Shown here in pieces: positions 34,573 to 43,266 of a DNA stretch of 64,000 bases. Source of the stretch: Acidimicrobiaceae bacterium (GTDB lineage: Bacteria; Actinomycetota; Acidimicrobiia; Acidimicrobiales; RAAP-2); assembly GCA_003132205.1 (NCBI GenBank), contig PKWY01000056.1, forward strand, positions 39,337 through 103,336, written 5' to 3'. The translations under genes and the position numbers were made by a program. The notes under the pieces were generated by a model. That model was not told where the DNA came from. It saw only the letters and a list, made by a program, of their open reading frames with translations, and made no database searches. Positions within the stretch are counted from its first letter, which is position 1; each line of letters opens with the position of its first letter.

Positions 34573-35073
34573 ATGGTCGCTACCACGGCCAGCAAGGCCC
34601 CTTCGAGCCCCTTGATTACGAAAGTCCCTAGTCGCGGCTTGTTGAAATGGACGTATTATTCAAACGTGCGTCGCTCAATCCCTTACCTGATCCTCTTCGT
34701 ATTGACCATCGCCTCGGCAGGAGCGGGACTGTTGTCCTGGCACCAGGCTCACATGAGTTCGATCACCATCTTTGATTGCTCCAGCCATAGTTCGACCGCG
34801 CCTTCCACGCTCGTGCTCACGTGCGCCGACGCAAACACGATGGTGAAGGATCTGCATTGGAGCAACTGGGGCAGTGCCACGGCTGCCGCCACCGGCGTCG
34901 GGTCGTGGAACGACTGCACGCCGGACTGCGCGGGTGGCACGTGGAAGAGTGCACCGGTCGCGATCTCCGCGTACCGGATCCGAAACGGCCACTACACCAG
35001 GGTGAACGGATCCAATAGTTCGCTCTTTGGTTCGGGCCCCTTCGATGCTGTGCCGTATCCTCCAGCGAGTTAG
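34573..35073 (+). CDS. exported protein with a WG-rich cysteine domain, function unknown
   Basis: The 166-aa protein has a single N-terminal TM helix (RRSIPYLILFVLTIASAGAGLLSW) and an extracellular domain with four to five Cys. The conserved stretch LTCADANTMVKDLHWSNWGSATAAATG, then NDCTPDCAGGTW, then APVAISAYRI appears in many small actinobacterial secreted proteins that carry no assigned function as far as I know. It is 30 bp from the divergent MscS gene. A hairpin follows the stop codon. Confidence 0.75.
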   Translation: MVATTASKAPSSPLITKVPSRGLLKWTYYSNVRRSIPYLILFVLTIASAGAGLLSWHQAHMSSITIFDCSSHSSTAPSTLVLTCADANTMVKDLHWSNWGSATAAATGVGSWNDCTPDCAGGTWKSAPVAISAYRIRNGHYTRVNGSNSSLFGSGPFDAVPYPPAS

Positions 35074-35103
35074 GCGCCGCGCGGTGACGAGGGCGCGGCG
35101 CCT
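35072..35103 (+). terminator. hairpin terminator after the exported protein gene
   Basis: Perfect 11-bp stem (35072-35082 with 35093-35103) around a 10-base loop, beginning in the stop codon. No T-run follows. Confidence 0.65.
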
Positions 35104-35146
35104 GCTTGCCCCCTTACACTGAGCCAAAAGCTATCTAGGAGGATTG

Positions 35147-35584
35147 ATGCCCAAGCGAAGTGCTCACACCAGTTGGACCGGCGGATTGCCGGATGGTTCC
35201 GGTCACGTCACGCTCACCAGCAGTGGTGCGGGCGCGTACGACGTTTCCTTTCCCAAGCGCGCCGCCGATGATGCGTCCGGCACCACGAGCCCCGAGGAGC
35301 TGATCGCCGCCGCTCACTCTTCGTGTTACGCGATGCAGCTTTCGGCCCTGATCGCCGCCGGCGGTGGCACGCCGGTCGGACTTGAGGTCGACGCGACGGT
35401 GGCGCTCTCGCCGGACCCGGCGGGTGGCTTCAGAATCTCCAACATCGAAATCGTCGTGCGAGGAACCGTGGAGGGCATGGATGAAGAGGGCTTCAAGAAG
35501 GTCGCCAACGACGCCAAGGCCCAGTGCCCGGTGAGCAAGGCGCTGACCGGGACGACCATTACGCTCGACGCGGCCCTTCGTTAG
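35147..35584 (+). CDS. OsmC/Ohr-family peroxide-resistance protein
   Basis: Cys-based hydroperoxidase that reduces organic peroxides. The 145-aa protein has TSPEELIAAAHSSCYAMQLSALI (first redox Cys) and AKAQCPVSKAL (second redox Cys), the standard pair of the OsmC subgroup. ATG 35147 has AGGAGG 4-5 bases upstream; the TTG one codon earlier is less likely. Confidence 0.93.
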   Translation: MPKRSAHTSWTGGLPDGSGHVTLTSSGAGAYDVSFPKRAADDASGTTSPEELIAAAHSSCYAMQLSALIAAGGGTPVGLEVDATVALSPDPAGGFRISNIEIVVRGTVEGMDEEGFKKVANDAKAQCPVSKALTGTTITLDAALR

Positions 35585-35604
35585 GGACAGCCTGGCGGCT
35601 GTCC
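35585..35604 (+). terminator. hairpin terminator after osmC
   Basis: Eight-base perfect stem GGACAGCC/GGCTGTCC with loop TGGC, immediately after the stop codon. Confidence 0.65.
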
Positions 35605-35946
35605 GGATCCTCTGGCGAGGCGAGGCTTCTTGGTCGTCGGAGAAGGCCCGTCGAACGTGCCGTTGGTCCGACGACCAAGAGCGCGGCGCACGTCGGCGTA
35701 AGTCACCGGTTCGATTCGCAACGGCCCAGCTCGGTTTCACGGTCTCCCGCGCATCGATGTCACTGATCCTCCGTCACCTGGAGTCGTGTCCGCGTCGTTC
35801 GATGGGGGATGGCGACTATGAGGATGAAGCTCACCATCAGGATGATCGGACCTTGTTGAGGTAAGTGATAGTCGGAGGTCGGCTCAGTCGGCTCGTGTGA
35901 TTTTGGCGGTGTAGTCTTCCTCTTATGTTTGGGGAAAATTAGGAAG
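35605..35946. other. 340-bp intergenic region before the polyamine-type ABC operon
   Basis: Contains a 14-bp inverted repeat with a 25-base loop (35628-35641 / 35667-35680) of unknown role. A GGTTCGATTC stretch at 35708-35717 looks like a tRNA T-loop but has no matching stems. The last 60 bases or so are lower in GC and probably hold the ABC-operon promoter. No protein-coding segment is convincing. Confidence 0.6.
35628..35680. repeat. inverted repeat, 14-bp arms
   Basis: Left arm 35628-35641 (core CTTGGTCGTCGGA) pairs perfectly with right arm 35667-35680 across a 25-base loop. It could be a second terminator, an RNA element or a binding site. Confidence 0.55.
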
Positions 35947-37002
35947 ATGTCGAGTTTGACTGTGCCCGTTTCTCCTTCCACTGCCAGCCAGGACGGGATT
36001 GTGCTTCGCGGCGTATCGAAGCACTTCGGAGACCACGCGGCCGTTCGTGAAGTTGATCTGGACATCGCGCGGGGTGAGTTCTTCACCATGCTCGGCCCCT
36101 CTGGTTCGGGCAAGACCACCCTCTTGCGGCTCATCGCCGGATTCGAGGTTCCGGATGCGGGTTCGATCTCGCTGCGCGGCGTCGACGTCACGAACAGGCC
36201 CCCTTATCAGCGCGGCGTCAACACCGTGTTCCAGGACTACGCGCTCTTCCCCCACTTCACGGTCGCAGGAAACGTCGCCTACGGGCTGCGCGTTCGAAAG
36301 GTAGCCCGAAGCGAGCGCGAGAGCCGGGTGCGGGCGGCGCTGGAGATGGTTCGCATGACCGAATTCGCCGATCGGAAGCCGGCGCAGCTCTCTGGTGGGC
36401 AGCGTCAGCGTGTCGCGCTGGCGAGGGCCATCGTCAACGAGCCCGAGGTGCTGCTCTTGGATGAGCCGCTGGGCGCGCTCGACTTGAAGTTGCGCCAGGA
36501 GATGCAGGTGGAGCTCAAGCGCATTCAACGCCAAATCGGCATCACCTTCATCTACGTCACGCACGACCAAGAGGAGGCGCTCACCATGAGCGACCGCTTG
36601 GCGGTGTTTCGCGACGGCCAGATCGAGCAGATCGGACATCCGGTCGACGTGTACGAGCAGCCGGCGACGGAGTTCGTCGCGGGATTCGTCGGCACTTCGA
36701 ACGTCATCACGACCCAACACGGCCGAGCAGTCCTTCGACCCGAGAAGGTCGAACTCTCGACGGGGTCGGTCGCTGCGGACCGCGAGGGTGCCGCCGGCCA
36801 CGTGGCCGACGTTGCCTACCTCGGGATGGTCACGCGTTACACGGTGCAACTGGACGACGGACGGCTTATCACCGCCGTGCAGCAGAACCGCTCGACGGAC
36901 GGCGAGCATGGACGATTCGCACCGGGCGATGTTGTCACGGCGTCGTGGAACGTCGCCGACGCTTTTCCTCTGAAGACCATGTCCGCAACTGAGATCCAGT
37001 AG
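35947..37002 (+). CDS. potA: spermidine/putrescine-type ABC importer, ATP-binding subunit
   Basis: The 351-aa ATPase has Walker A MLGPSGSGKTTLLRLIAGF, Q-loop TVFQDYALFPHFTV, signature QLSGGQRQRVALARAI, Walker B VLLLDEPLGALDLKLR, and the His switch YVTHDQEEALTMSDR. After residue 240 comes a TOBE regulatory domain (AVLRPEKVELS). ATG 35947 follows an AGGAAG motif without spacing; TTG 35929 in the same frame is an alternative. It heads an ATPase - binding protein - permease - permease operon. Confidence 0.9.
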   Translation: MSSLTVPVSPSTASQDGIVLRGVSKHFGDHAAVREVDLDIARGEFFTMLGPSGSGKTTLLRLIAGFEVPDAGSISLRGVDVTNRPPYQRGVNTVFQDYALFPHFTVAGNVAYGLRVRKVARSERESRVRAALEMVRMTEFADRKPAQLSGGQRQRVALARAIVNEPEVLLLDEPLGALDLKLRQEMQVELKRIQRQIGITFIYVTHDQEEALTMSDRLAVFRDGQIEQIGHPVDVYEQPATEFVAGFVGTSNVITTQHGRAVLRPEKVELSTGSVAADREGAAGHVADVAYLGMVTRYTVQLDDGRLITAVQQNRSTDGEHGRFAPGDVVTASWNVADAFPLKTMSATEIQ

Positions 37003-37024
37003 GGACAATGAAAGAAGGAGCATC

Positions 37025-38218
37025 ATGAACAGTTCACGGTTCCGAAGGTGGGCGAGCGGCAGCGCCGTTGCGCTCGTCCTCAGTCTCGTCGTCGTCCCGG
37101 CGGCCCTCGGCGGTTCGGCCACGGCCGCGACGAGCGCGCCACCGACCCAGGGTGTCAAGCCCCTCCAGTCAGTGGGTAAGGGCGAGGGAACCCTCAACCT
37201 CATCGCGTGGGAGGGCTACGCCCAACCCCAGTGGGTGAAGCCGTTTACCGCGTCGACTGGCTGCAAGGTGAACGTCAAGTACGCCGGCTCCTCGAGCGAG
37301 ATGGTGTCGCTCATGGCGAACGGCGGGGGACACCAGTACGACCTGGTGTCGGCCTCGGGCGACGCCGACCTTCGCTTGATCTACGGCGGCAACGTGAAGC
37401 CCGTGAACATGAAGCTCATTCCATCATCGAGCCAGTTCCGTCCGTTCCTGAAGTCGCCGTCGTTCAACACCATCAATGGCGTTCACTACGGCGTGAGCTA
37501 CGAGTTCGGGCCGAACGTCCTGCTGTACTCGACCAAGACCTTCAAGACCGCGCCAACTTCGTGGTCGGTCCTTTACAACAAGGCGTACAAGGGAAAGATC
37601 ACCGTTCCCGACAACCCCATTCAGATCGCCGACGCCGCGCTGTACCTATCAAAGGAAAAGCCGAGCCTCGGGATCACCGACCCTTACGAATTGACCCAGA
37701 CCCAGTTCACCGCGGCGGTAAACTTGCTGAAGGCCCAGCACCCCCTGATCAAGAAGTACTGGGACCTCGCCAGCCAGGAGATTTCGTTGTTCCAGAACGG
37801 TGAGGTAGTTGCCGGCGCCGCGTGGCCGTACCAGACCAACACCCTCCAAGCCGCCAGCGCGAAGGTCGCCGACACCATCCCGAGCGAAGGCGCGACCGGG
37901 TGGGCGGACACCTGGCTCCTCGCCACCAACGCGCCGCACCCGAACTGCGCCTACAAGTGGATGGCGTACGCCTCGACACCGAAGGTTCAAGCCGAAGAGG
38001 CGATCTACTTCGGCGAGACACCTGCGAACACCCAGGCGTGCTCGATCATGAACACCCTCCAAAAGGGTGGCTGCGCCGCATACCACGCCAATGCTCCTGA
38101 GTCGTACTTCTCGACCATCAAGTTCTGGAAGACCCCACTCTCCACTTGCGATAACGGCAAGTCGAACTGTGTCGACTTCACTCAGTGGCAACAGGCCTGG
38201 ACGCAGATCATTGGCTAG
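37025..38218 (+). CDS. potD: spermidine/putrescine-type ABC importer, periplasmic-type binding protein
   Basis: The 397-aa protein has a Sec signal peptide (cleavage near ATAATSA) without a lipobox. It has the PotD/PotF-type start GTLNLIAWEGYAQPQWVKPFTASTGCKVNVKYAGSSSEMV, and later YGVSYEFGPNVLLY and PNCAYKWMAYASTPKVQAEEA. Without a lipobox its anchoring to the cell is unclear. Six cysteines lie in the mature chain, five of them in the C-terminal third, suggesting disulfides. Polyamine specificity is inferred from family only; other cationic amines or amino acids are possible. Confidence 0.88.
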   Translation: MNSSRFRRWASGSAVALVLSLVVVPAALGGSATAATSAPPTQGVKPLQSVGKGEGTLNLIAWEGYAQPQWVKPFTASTGCKVNVKYAGSSSEMVSLMANGGGHQYDLVSASGDADLRLIYGGNVKPVNMKLIPSSSQFRPFLKSPSFNTINGVHYGVSYEFGPNVLLYSTKTFKTAPTSWSVLYNKAYKGKITVPDNPIQIADAALYLSKEKPSLGITDPYELTQTQFTAAVNLLKAQHPLIKKYWDLASQEISLFQNGEVVAGAAWPYQTNTLQAASAKVADTIPSEGATGWADTWLLATNAPHPNCAYKWMAYASTPKVQAEEAIYFGETPANTQACSIMNTLQKGGCAAYHANAPESYFSTIKFWKTPLSTCDNGKSNCVDFTQWQQAWTQIIG

Positions 38219-38226
38219 GAGACGCC

Positions 38227-39114
38227 TTGTCCGATAGAGGACTTCGCCAGCGGGTAGGGGCGGCGCTTTGGCGCCGCCCCTGGCTTCGTGGCGTCCTCAC
38301 GCTTTCGCCCCCGCTGCTGTGGTTCTTGGTGATCTACCTCGCGTCGCTGGTGGTGATGCTCGTCACCGCGTTCTTCACAGTGAACTCATTGACCGGCAAC
38401 GTTGTCTACCAATGGACGTGGTCGAACTTCTCGCAGATACTCACCCAATCGGTGTACGGATCGATCATCTTGCGCACGTTGCTGATGGCGATCGCGGTGA
38501 CGATCACGGACATCCTGCTGGCGTTGCCGTTCGCCTTCTTTCTGGCCAAGGTCGTGAGCCGCCGATGGCGCCAGTTACTGCTGGGACTCTTGCTGATGCC
38601 TCTTTGGGCGAGCTATCTCGCCAAGGTCTACGCCTGGATCAACATCCTGTCGAACAAGGGGGTGCTGCCCGGCATCGAATCCAAGCTCGGGATTCCGCCG
38701 ACGCACATCGCGTACACCAACATCGCGATGTGGATCGTGTTCAGCTACCTGTGGCTGCCGTTCATGATCGTTCCCATCTACGGCGCGTTCGAGCGGGTAC
38801 CCGACTCGCTCCTGGAAGCGTCCTCGGACCTCGGCGCTGGCTCGTGGATCACCTTTCGCTGGGTCCTCTTGCCAATGGTCCTGCCCGGAATCGTCGCCGG
38901 TTCGATCTTCACCTTCTCGTTGACGCTCGGCGACTTCATCACGCCCCTGCTCATCGGCGGCTCGAACTCCGATTTCATAGGAAACGCCATTTACGACAGC
39001 GCGCTCAACGGCGGCAACCTTCCGTTCGCCGCCGCGCTGGCGTTCGTGTCCATCGCGATCATGGCTATCTACCTGCTGCTGGCGAGATTCGCCGGCGCAT
39101 TCGAGGCGCTATGA
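38227..39114 (+). CDS. potB: ABC importer permease, PotB-like
   Basis: The 295-aa membrane protein has six helices and the permease EAA loop EASSDLGAGSWITFRWVLLPMVLPGIVAG near residue 195. TTG 38227 is chosen because AGGAG lies 5 bases upstream and the frame before it is the end of the binding-protein gene. The stop overlaps the next permease (ATGA). Confidence 0.88.
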   Translation: MSDRGLRQRVGAALWRRPWLRGVLTLSPPLLWFLVIYLASLVVMLVTAFFTVNSLTGNVVYQWTWSNFSQILTQSVYGSIILRTLLMAIAVTITDILLALPFAFFLAKVVSRRWRQLLLGLLLMPLWASYLAKVYAWINILSNKGVLPGIESKLGIPPTHIAYTNIAMWIVFSYLWLPFMIVPIYGAFERVPDSLLEASSDLGAGSWITFRWVLLPMVLPGIVAGSIFTFSLTLGDFITPLLIGGSNSDFIGNAIYDSALNGGNLPFAAALAFVSIAIMAIYLLLARFAGAFEAL

Positions 39115-39923
39115 AGCTCTCGCGTTTTACTCGGGCGGGCTTGGCGACCTTCGCGGCCTGCGTCGTGTTCTTTCTCATAGCACCGCTCCTCGTGATTCTG
39201 CTGTTCGCCTTTGACGCCTCGAATGTGCAGACGTTCCCGATTCATCACTGGACGACGTACTGGTTCTCTGTGGCCTGGCACGACCCCGCGGTTCGAAGCG
39301 CTCTCTGGCTGAGCGTGAAGGCCGGAGTGCTCGCGACCGCGATCGCGCTCATTCTCGGCACCATGGTCGCCTTCGGGATACATCGATACAGATTCTTCGG
39401 TCGCGACACGGTATCGCTCCTGCTCGTGCTGCCGATCGCGTTGCCCGGCATCGTCACTGGACTCGCCCTGCAGTCTGCCTTCAATCTGGTGGGGATTCCC
39501 TTCTCCATCTACACGATCGTGATCGGCCACGCCACCTTCTGCATCGTGGTCGTGTTCAACAACGTCGTCGCGCGCTTGCGACGAACGTCGACGTCGCTGA
39601 TGGAGGCCTCAGCCGATCTCGGTGCGAGTCCTCTCCAAACCTTTCGGTTGGTGACGTTGCCGACGATCTCGACGGCCGTCATCGCGGGGGGGCTGCTCGC
39701 TTTCGCCCTGAGCTTCGACGAGGTGATCGTCACCACGTTCACCGCGGGTGCGCAGAACACCCTCCCCCTGTGGATCTTCGGCGCTATCCGACTCGGTCAG
39801 CAGCTCCCCGAGGTGAATGCGGTGGTCGTGGGGGTCGTGCTCCTGACCCTCATCCCGATCGCCTTCGCGGCCCGGATGTCGAGCGGGGAAGGAACCGGTC
39901 GCTCGACGAGGTCGAGCATCTAG
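39111..39923 (+). CDS. potC: ABC importer permease, PotC-like
   Basis: The 270-aa membrane protein has six helices and the EAA loop EASADLGASPLQTFRLVTLPTISTAVIAGG near residue 165. It forms the second half of the transmembrane pore with PotB. ATG 39111 is coupled to potB. Its end overlaps the convergent Mg2+ ATPase gene by four bases. Confidence 0.9.
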   Translation: MKLSRFTRAGLATFAACVVFFLIAPLLVILLFAFDASNVQTFPIHHWTTYWFSVAWHDPAVRSALWLSVKAGVLATAIALILGTMVAFGIHRYRFFGRDTVSLLLVLPIALPGIVTGLALQSAFNLVGIPFSIYTIVIGHATFCIVVVFNNVVARLRRTSTSLMEASADLGASPLQTFRLVTLPTISTAVIAGGLLAFALSFDEVIVTTFTAGAQNTLPLWIFGAIRLGQQLPEVNAVVVGVVLLTLIPIAFAARMSSGEGTGRSTRSSI

Positions 39924-42601
39924 TTCTTCCTGTTCGAGGAGCGGCGCAAGCCCGGAGCCTCGTGCCCGACGAAGCGCGATGCGCGCCGACGTATCTGGCG
40001 CTCGACGCGCTGGACGGGACTGACGGCGCGCGGCGCGCGCGCCCGTATTGAACGATAGAAGTACGTCTTGGCGACCTCGACCAGGACGAGGTAGACCACG
40101 ACCATCGCGAAGAGCCAGAGGAAGAAGATCCCGGGCAGCGGAGTGAATCCGAGGAGGTGGGCGAGCCCGGTGAACGGAAGCACGGCTCCGACGAGCGCCG
40201 CGCCAGTGGGCACGGCCATCATCGCGAGGCTCGGCCGGCTCTTGAAGAAGGGCACCCGTCTCGTTCGAATGATGTACACGATGAGTGTCTGGGTGGCGAT
40301 TGATTCGACGAACCACCCGGTTCGAAACTCGACGTGGTCGGCGTGCAGCACCGAGAGCATCACCCAGAAGGTCACGAAGTCGAAGATCGAGCTGATGGGG
40401 CCGAAGATCGACATGAATCTTCGAATGAACTTCATGTCCCACGCCGCGGGGCGAGTGAGCGTCTCGGCGTCGACCCGGTCGGTCGGTATCACCAGCTGGC
40501 CGGCGTTGTAGAGCAGATTGTTGAGCAGGATCTGCGAAGGGAGCATCGGCAGGAAGGAGAGGAACGCGGATGCTCCGGCGGCGCTGAACATGTTCCCGAA
40601 GTTGGATGAGGTGGCCATGAGCACATACTTCATGGTGTTGGAGAAGATCCTTCGACCTTCGGTGACGCCTTCGGCGAGCACCCCGAGGTCCTTGTCGAGC
40701 AGGACCACGTCGGCGGCGTCCTTCGCGACGTCGGTCCCCGAGTCCACCGAAATTCCCACGTCGGCGTGGTGCAGGGCCACCGCGTCGTTCACGCCGTCGC
40801 CCAGGTAGGCAACGTCCTTGCCCGTGCGGCGCGCAACCTTGATGATTCGCGACTTCTGATCCGGGCTGATTCGAGCGAACACGGTCGTCTGGAGAATCGC
40901 CCTCGCCAGATCGTCGTCGCTCATTGGCTCGATATCGACGCCGTTCAAGAGGCCCGTGCTCACGAGGCCGATCTGCGAGCAGACTTTGGCGGCGACGAGT
41001 CCGTTGTCGCCGGTGATGATCTTCACCTCGACGCCCAGTCGCTCGAGCTTCGCTAGGGATTCGCCGGCGTCATCCTTCACGCGGTCAGCAAAGGTCAAGA
41101 ACCCCTCGAAGACGAGGCCGTGCTCGTCATCGGCGCCGAGGGTCCTCGTGTCCGCGGGGCAGGACCGGCTGGCAATCGCGATGACGCGTTCGCCCTCGGA
41201 GAAGAGTTCCTGCAAGAGCGTTCGCGTGGCGTCACTCACCTGTTCGCAGCGATCGAGCACGACTTCCGGGGCACCCTTGGTGATGATCTGGGTTACTCCG
41301 GAGCCGTCCTCCACGAGCACGGAGACGAGTTGGCGTTCGTGGTCGAAGGGCAGGATTGCCTTGTGCTTGAACTCCGCGGCTGCGCTCGCGAGGGGGTTCG
41401 CCGCCGCGCCGTCGAGCGCCGCCCAAAGGGCCTGGTCGAGCGAGTTCCCGCCGGTGGGGCCGTTCTCGCTAAGCGTGGCTTCGTTGCAGACAAGACCGAG
41501 CAGCCACGGACGGTCACCCTGCGAGCCATCCTGTCCCAGAGCGTGCTCGAAGGTGATCGATCCCTCGGTGAGCGTTCCCGTCTTGTCCGTGAAGAGGATC
41601 TCGATGTTGCCGAGGTCTTCTATCGCGACTAGGCGTTTTACGAGTACCTTCTTCGCCGCGAGCGCCTTGGACCCTGACGCGAGGCTGATGGTCACGATGG
41701 CGGGCATCATCTCTGGGGCGATACCCACTGCGATGGCCAACGAGAAGAGCAGCGCCTCGATCAGGGGGCGTGACAGGACAATGTTCATTGCGAAGACGAA
41801 TGTGGTCAGGATGGCGGCCACCAGGAAGAGGAACCGCGAGAACTTCGAAAGGCCGGCTTCGAAGGCGGTCTGCCCCGGCCGCTCGGAGAGCCCGGCGGCG
41901 ATCTGTCCGAACGCCGTGCGCGCGCCGGTCTCGACGACAACGCCCACCGCTGAGCCCTGGTGGACGATCGTTCCCATGTACGCGCAATTCGCCAGCTCCG
42001 GCGAGCCGCTGGTCATCGCCCCGACAGACTTCTCGACGGGCAGTGACTCACCCGTGAGCATGCCTTCATCGCATTCGAGTTCAGCGACCTCGATGAGGCG
42101 AAGGTCCGCGGGCACGATCGCGCCGATGCGTAGTGACATGACGTCGCCCGGCACCAAATCGGCGACCGGAATCTCGATGATCTCGCCGTCGCGACGAACC
42201 TGGGCGTTCTGGCTGATCTTCGAGCGAAGCGACGCCATCGCGACTTCGGCAGCGTACTCATTAAAGAAGCCGAGACCGACGCTGAGAGCGACGATGACGG
42301 CGATGATGGTGGCATTCGTGCCCCCGCCCGTGAGCCCGGATACCAGTGCCGCGCCCAGTAGCAAGAGCAGTATCGGGTTGCGCACCTGACGCCACAACAC
42401 CGAGAGCGCGTGGACCTTGTGGATTGTCAGCAGGTTCGGCCCGACCGTGGCGAGTCGCTCGCTCGCCTCACTGGAGGTCAAGCCGTCGCTGCGACTGGAG
42501 AGGCGCGCCGTCACATCATCGACGGGCAGTGAAGCCGCGAGAGCGAGGGTCAGTTCATCATGTTCGTTCGTCGCGTTGACCACGAGCACAGTCTTGCGCA
42601 C
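39920..42601 (-). CDS. mgtA: magnesium-transporting P-type ATPase (MgtA/MgtB family)
   Basis: P3B-type ATPase of 893 aa for Mg2+ uptake. It has the actuator motif EGMLTGESLPVEK, the TM4 ion motif VGIAPEMMPAIVTISLASGSKALA characteristic of MgtA, the phosphorylation site DKTGTLTEG, the nucleotide domain (KGAPEVVLDRCE) and the hinge YLGDGVNDAVALHHADVGISVDSGTDVAKDAAD. About ten TM helices. GTG 42601 starts the frame. No CorA, MgtC or leader peptide is evident upstream. The length is that of the family. Confidence 0.93.
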   Translation of the reverse strand: MRKTVLVVNATNEHDELTLALAASLPVDDVTARLSSRSDGLTSSEASERLATVGPNLLTIHKVHALSVLWRQVRNPILLLLLGAALVSGLTGGGTNATIIAVIVALSVGLGFFNEYAAEVAMASLRSKISQNAQVRRDGEIIEIPVADLVPGDVMSLRIGAIVPADLRLIEVAELECDEGMLTGESLPVEKSVGAMTSGSPELANCAYMGTIVHQGSAVGVVVETGARTAFGQIAAGLSERPGQTAFEAGLSKFSRFLFLVAAILTTFVFAMNIVLSRPLIEALLFSLAIAVGIAPEMMPAIVTISLASGSKALAAKKVLVKRLVAIEDLGNIEILFTDKTGTLTEGSITFEHALGQDGSQGDRPWLLGLVCNEATLSENGPTGGNSLDQALWAALDGAAANPLASAAAEFKHKAILPFDHERQLVSVLVEDGSGVTQIITKGAPEVVLDRCEQVSDATRTLLQELFSEGERVIAIASRSCPADTRTLGADDEHGLVFEGFLTFADRVKDDAGESLAKLERLGVEVKIITGDNGLVAAKVCSQIGLVSTGLLNGVDIEPMSDDDLARAILQTTVFARISPDQKSRIIKVARRTGKDVAYLGDGVNDAVALHHADVGISVDSGTDVAKDAADVVLLDKDLGVLAEGVTEGRRIFSNTMKYVLMATSSNFGNMFSAAGASAFLSFLPMLPSQILLNNLLYNAGQLVIPTDRVDAETLTRPAAWDMKFIRRFMSIFGPISSIFDFVTFWVMLSVLHADHVEFRTGWFVESIATQTLIVYIIRTRRVPFFKSRPSLAMMAVPTGAALVGAVLPFTGLAHLLGFTPLPGIFFLWLFAMVVVYLVLVEVAKTYFYRSIRARAPRAVSPVQRVERQIRRRASRFVGHEAPGLRRSSNRKN

Positions 42602-42758
42602 CCGTTCGCGCGCGCGACGCCCTTTGGCGGTCTACCTTGGGAATGAACCAAGACGGTGGCCAGGAAATGACTCCACCAGCCACCGTGTTCGGATACGAAT
42701 CACCGGTCCGACGGGCCCGCTCAATCAGTGAATGTCCGAAAGAGTCTCATCGTCTCCC

Positions 42759-43040
42759 CTAGGGATGGTTGCGCAGGAGATCCCGTCGCTGCTGGTAATC
42801 ATCGGCGTCGATCTCGCCACGTGCGAATCGCTCATCCAGGATTCGCACCGCGTCCGATCCTCGGGGAGCCGGGAGGTCGCCGGGGGCTTGCTTGTCGAGG
42901 TGGCCGTGATGGCGGTAATCGCGCTCGCGCATGAGGGCCGTCACGACCCAAATAACCGCTCCGATGATCAGTATCAGGAAGATGAGCGCCAGAATCCCTC
43001 TGCCGTCTCCTCCACCGTGCTCATATTGGTATGGTCCCAT
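42759..43040 (-). CDS. small membrane protein with SHOCT domain
   Basis: The 93-aa protein has one TM helix (GILALIFLILIIGAVIWVVTAL) and a C-terminal SHOCT motif (DAVRILDERFARGEIDADDYQQRRDLL), a short oligomerisation module. ATG 43040 has GGAG 6 bases upstream. It lies 157 bp upstream of mgtA on the same strand. Confidence 0.82.
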   Translation of the reverse strand: MGPYQYEHGGGDGRGILALIFLILIIGAVIWVVTALMRERDYRHHGHLDKQAPGDLPAPRGSDAVRILDERFARGEIDADDYQQRRDLLRNHP

Positions 43041-43266
43041 ACACACTCCATCTCTTCCGTCTGCTCCAGTTATAGGCGATGCGGCCGAAGACCTCTACGG
43101 CCGAAGGTCATTTCAACCCCTTGTTTACGAAACTCTTAGTTACTGAAGCGCAGCGTGGTCCTCGGGCAACGTCCGAGGGGTACGGGCATTGGTCGCTCTC
43201 GCCGCGGCTCAAGAGGCTCAGAGTTCTCGCCACGGATGGCGGGCGGCCTCAACTAACTTGGTCGCT

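Noticed and set aside
35708-35717. GGTTCGATTC resembling a tRNA T-loop
   Set aside because: No T stem, anticodon stem or acceptor stem can be built around it.
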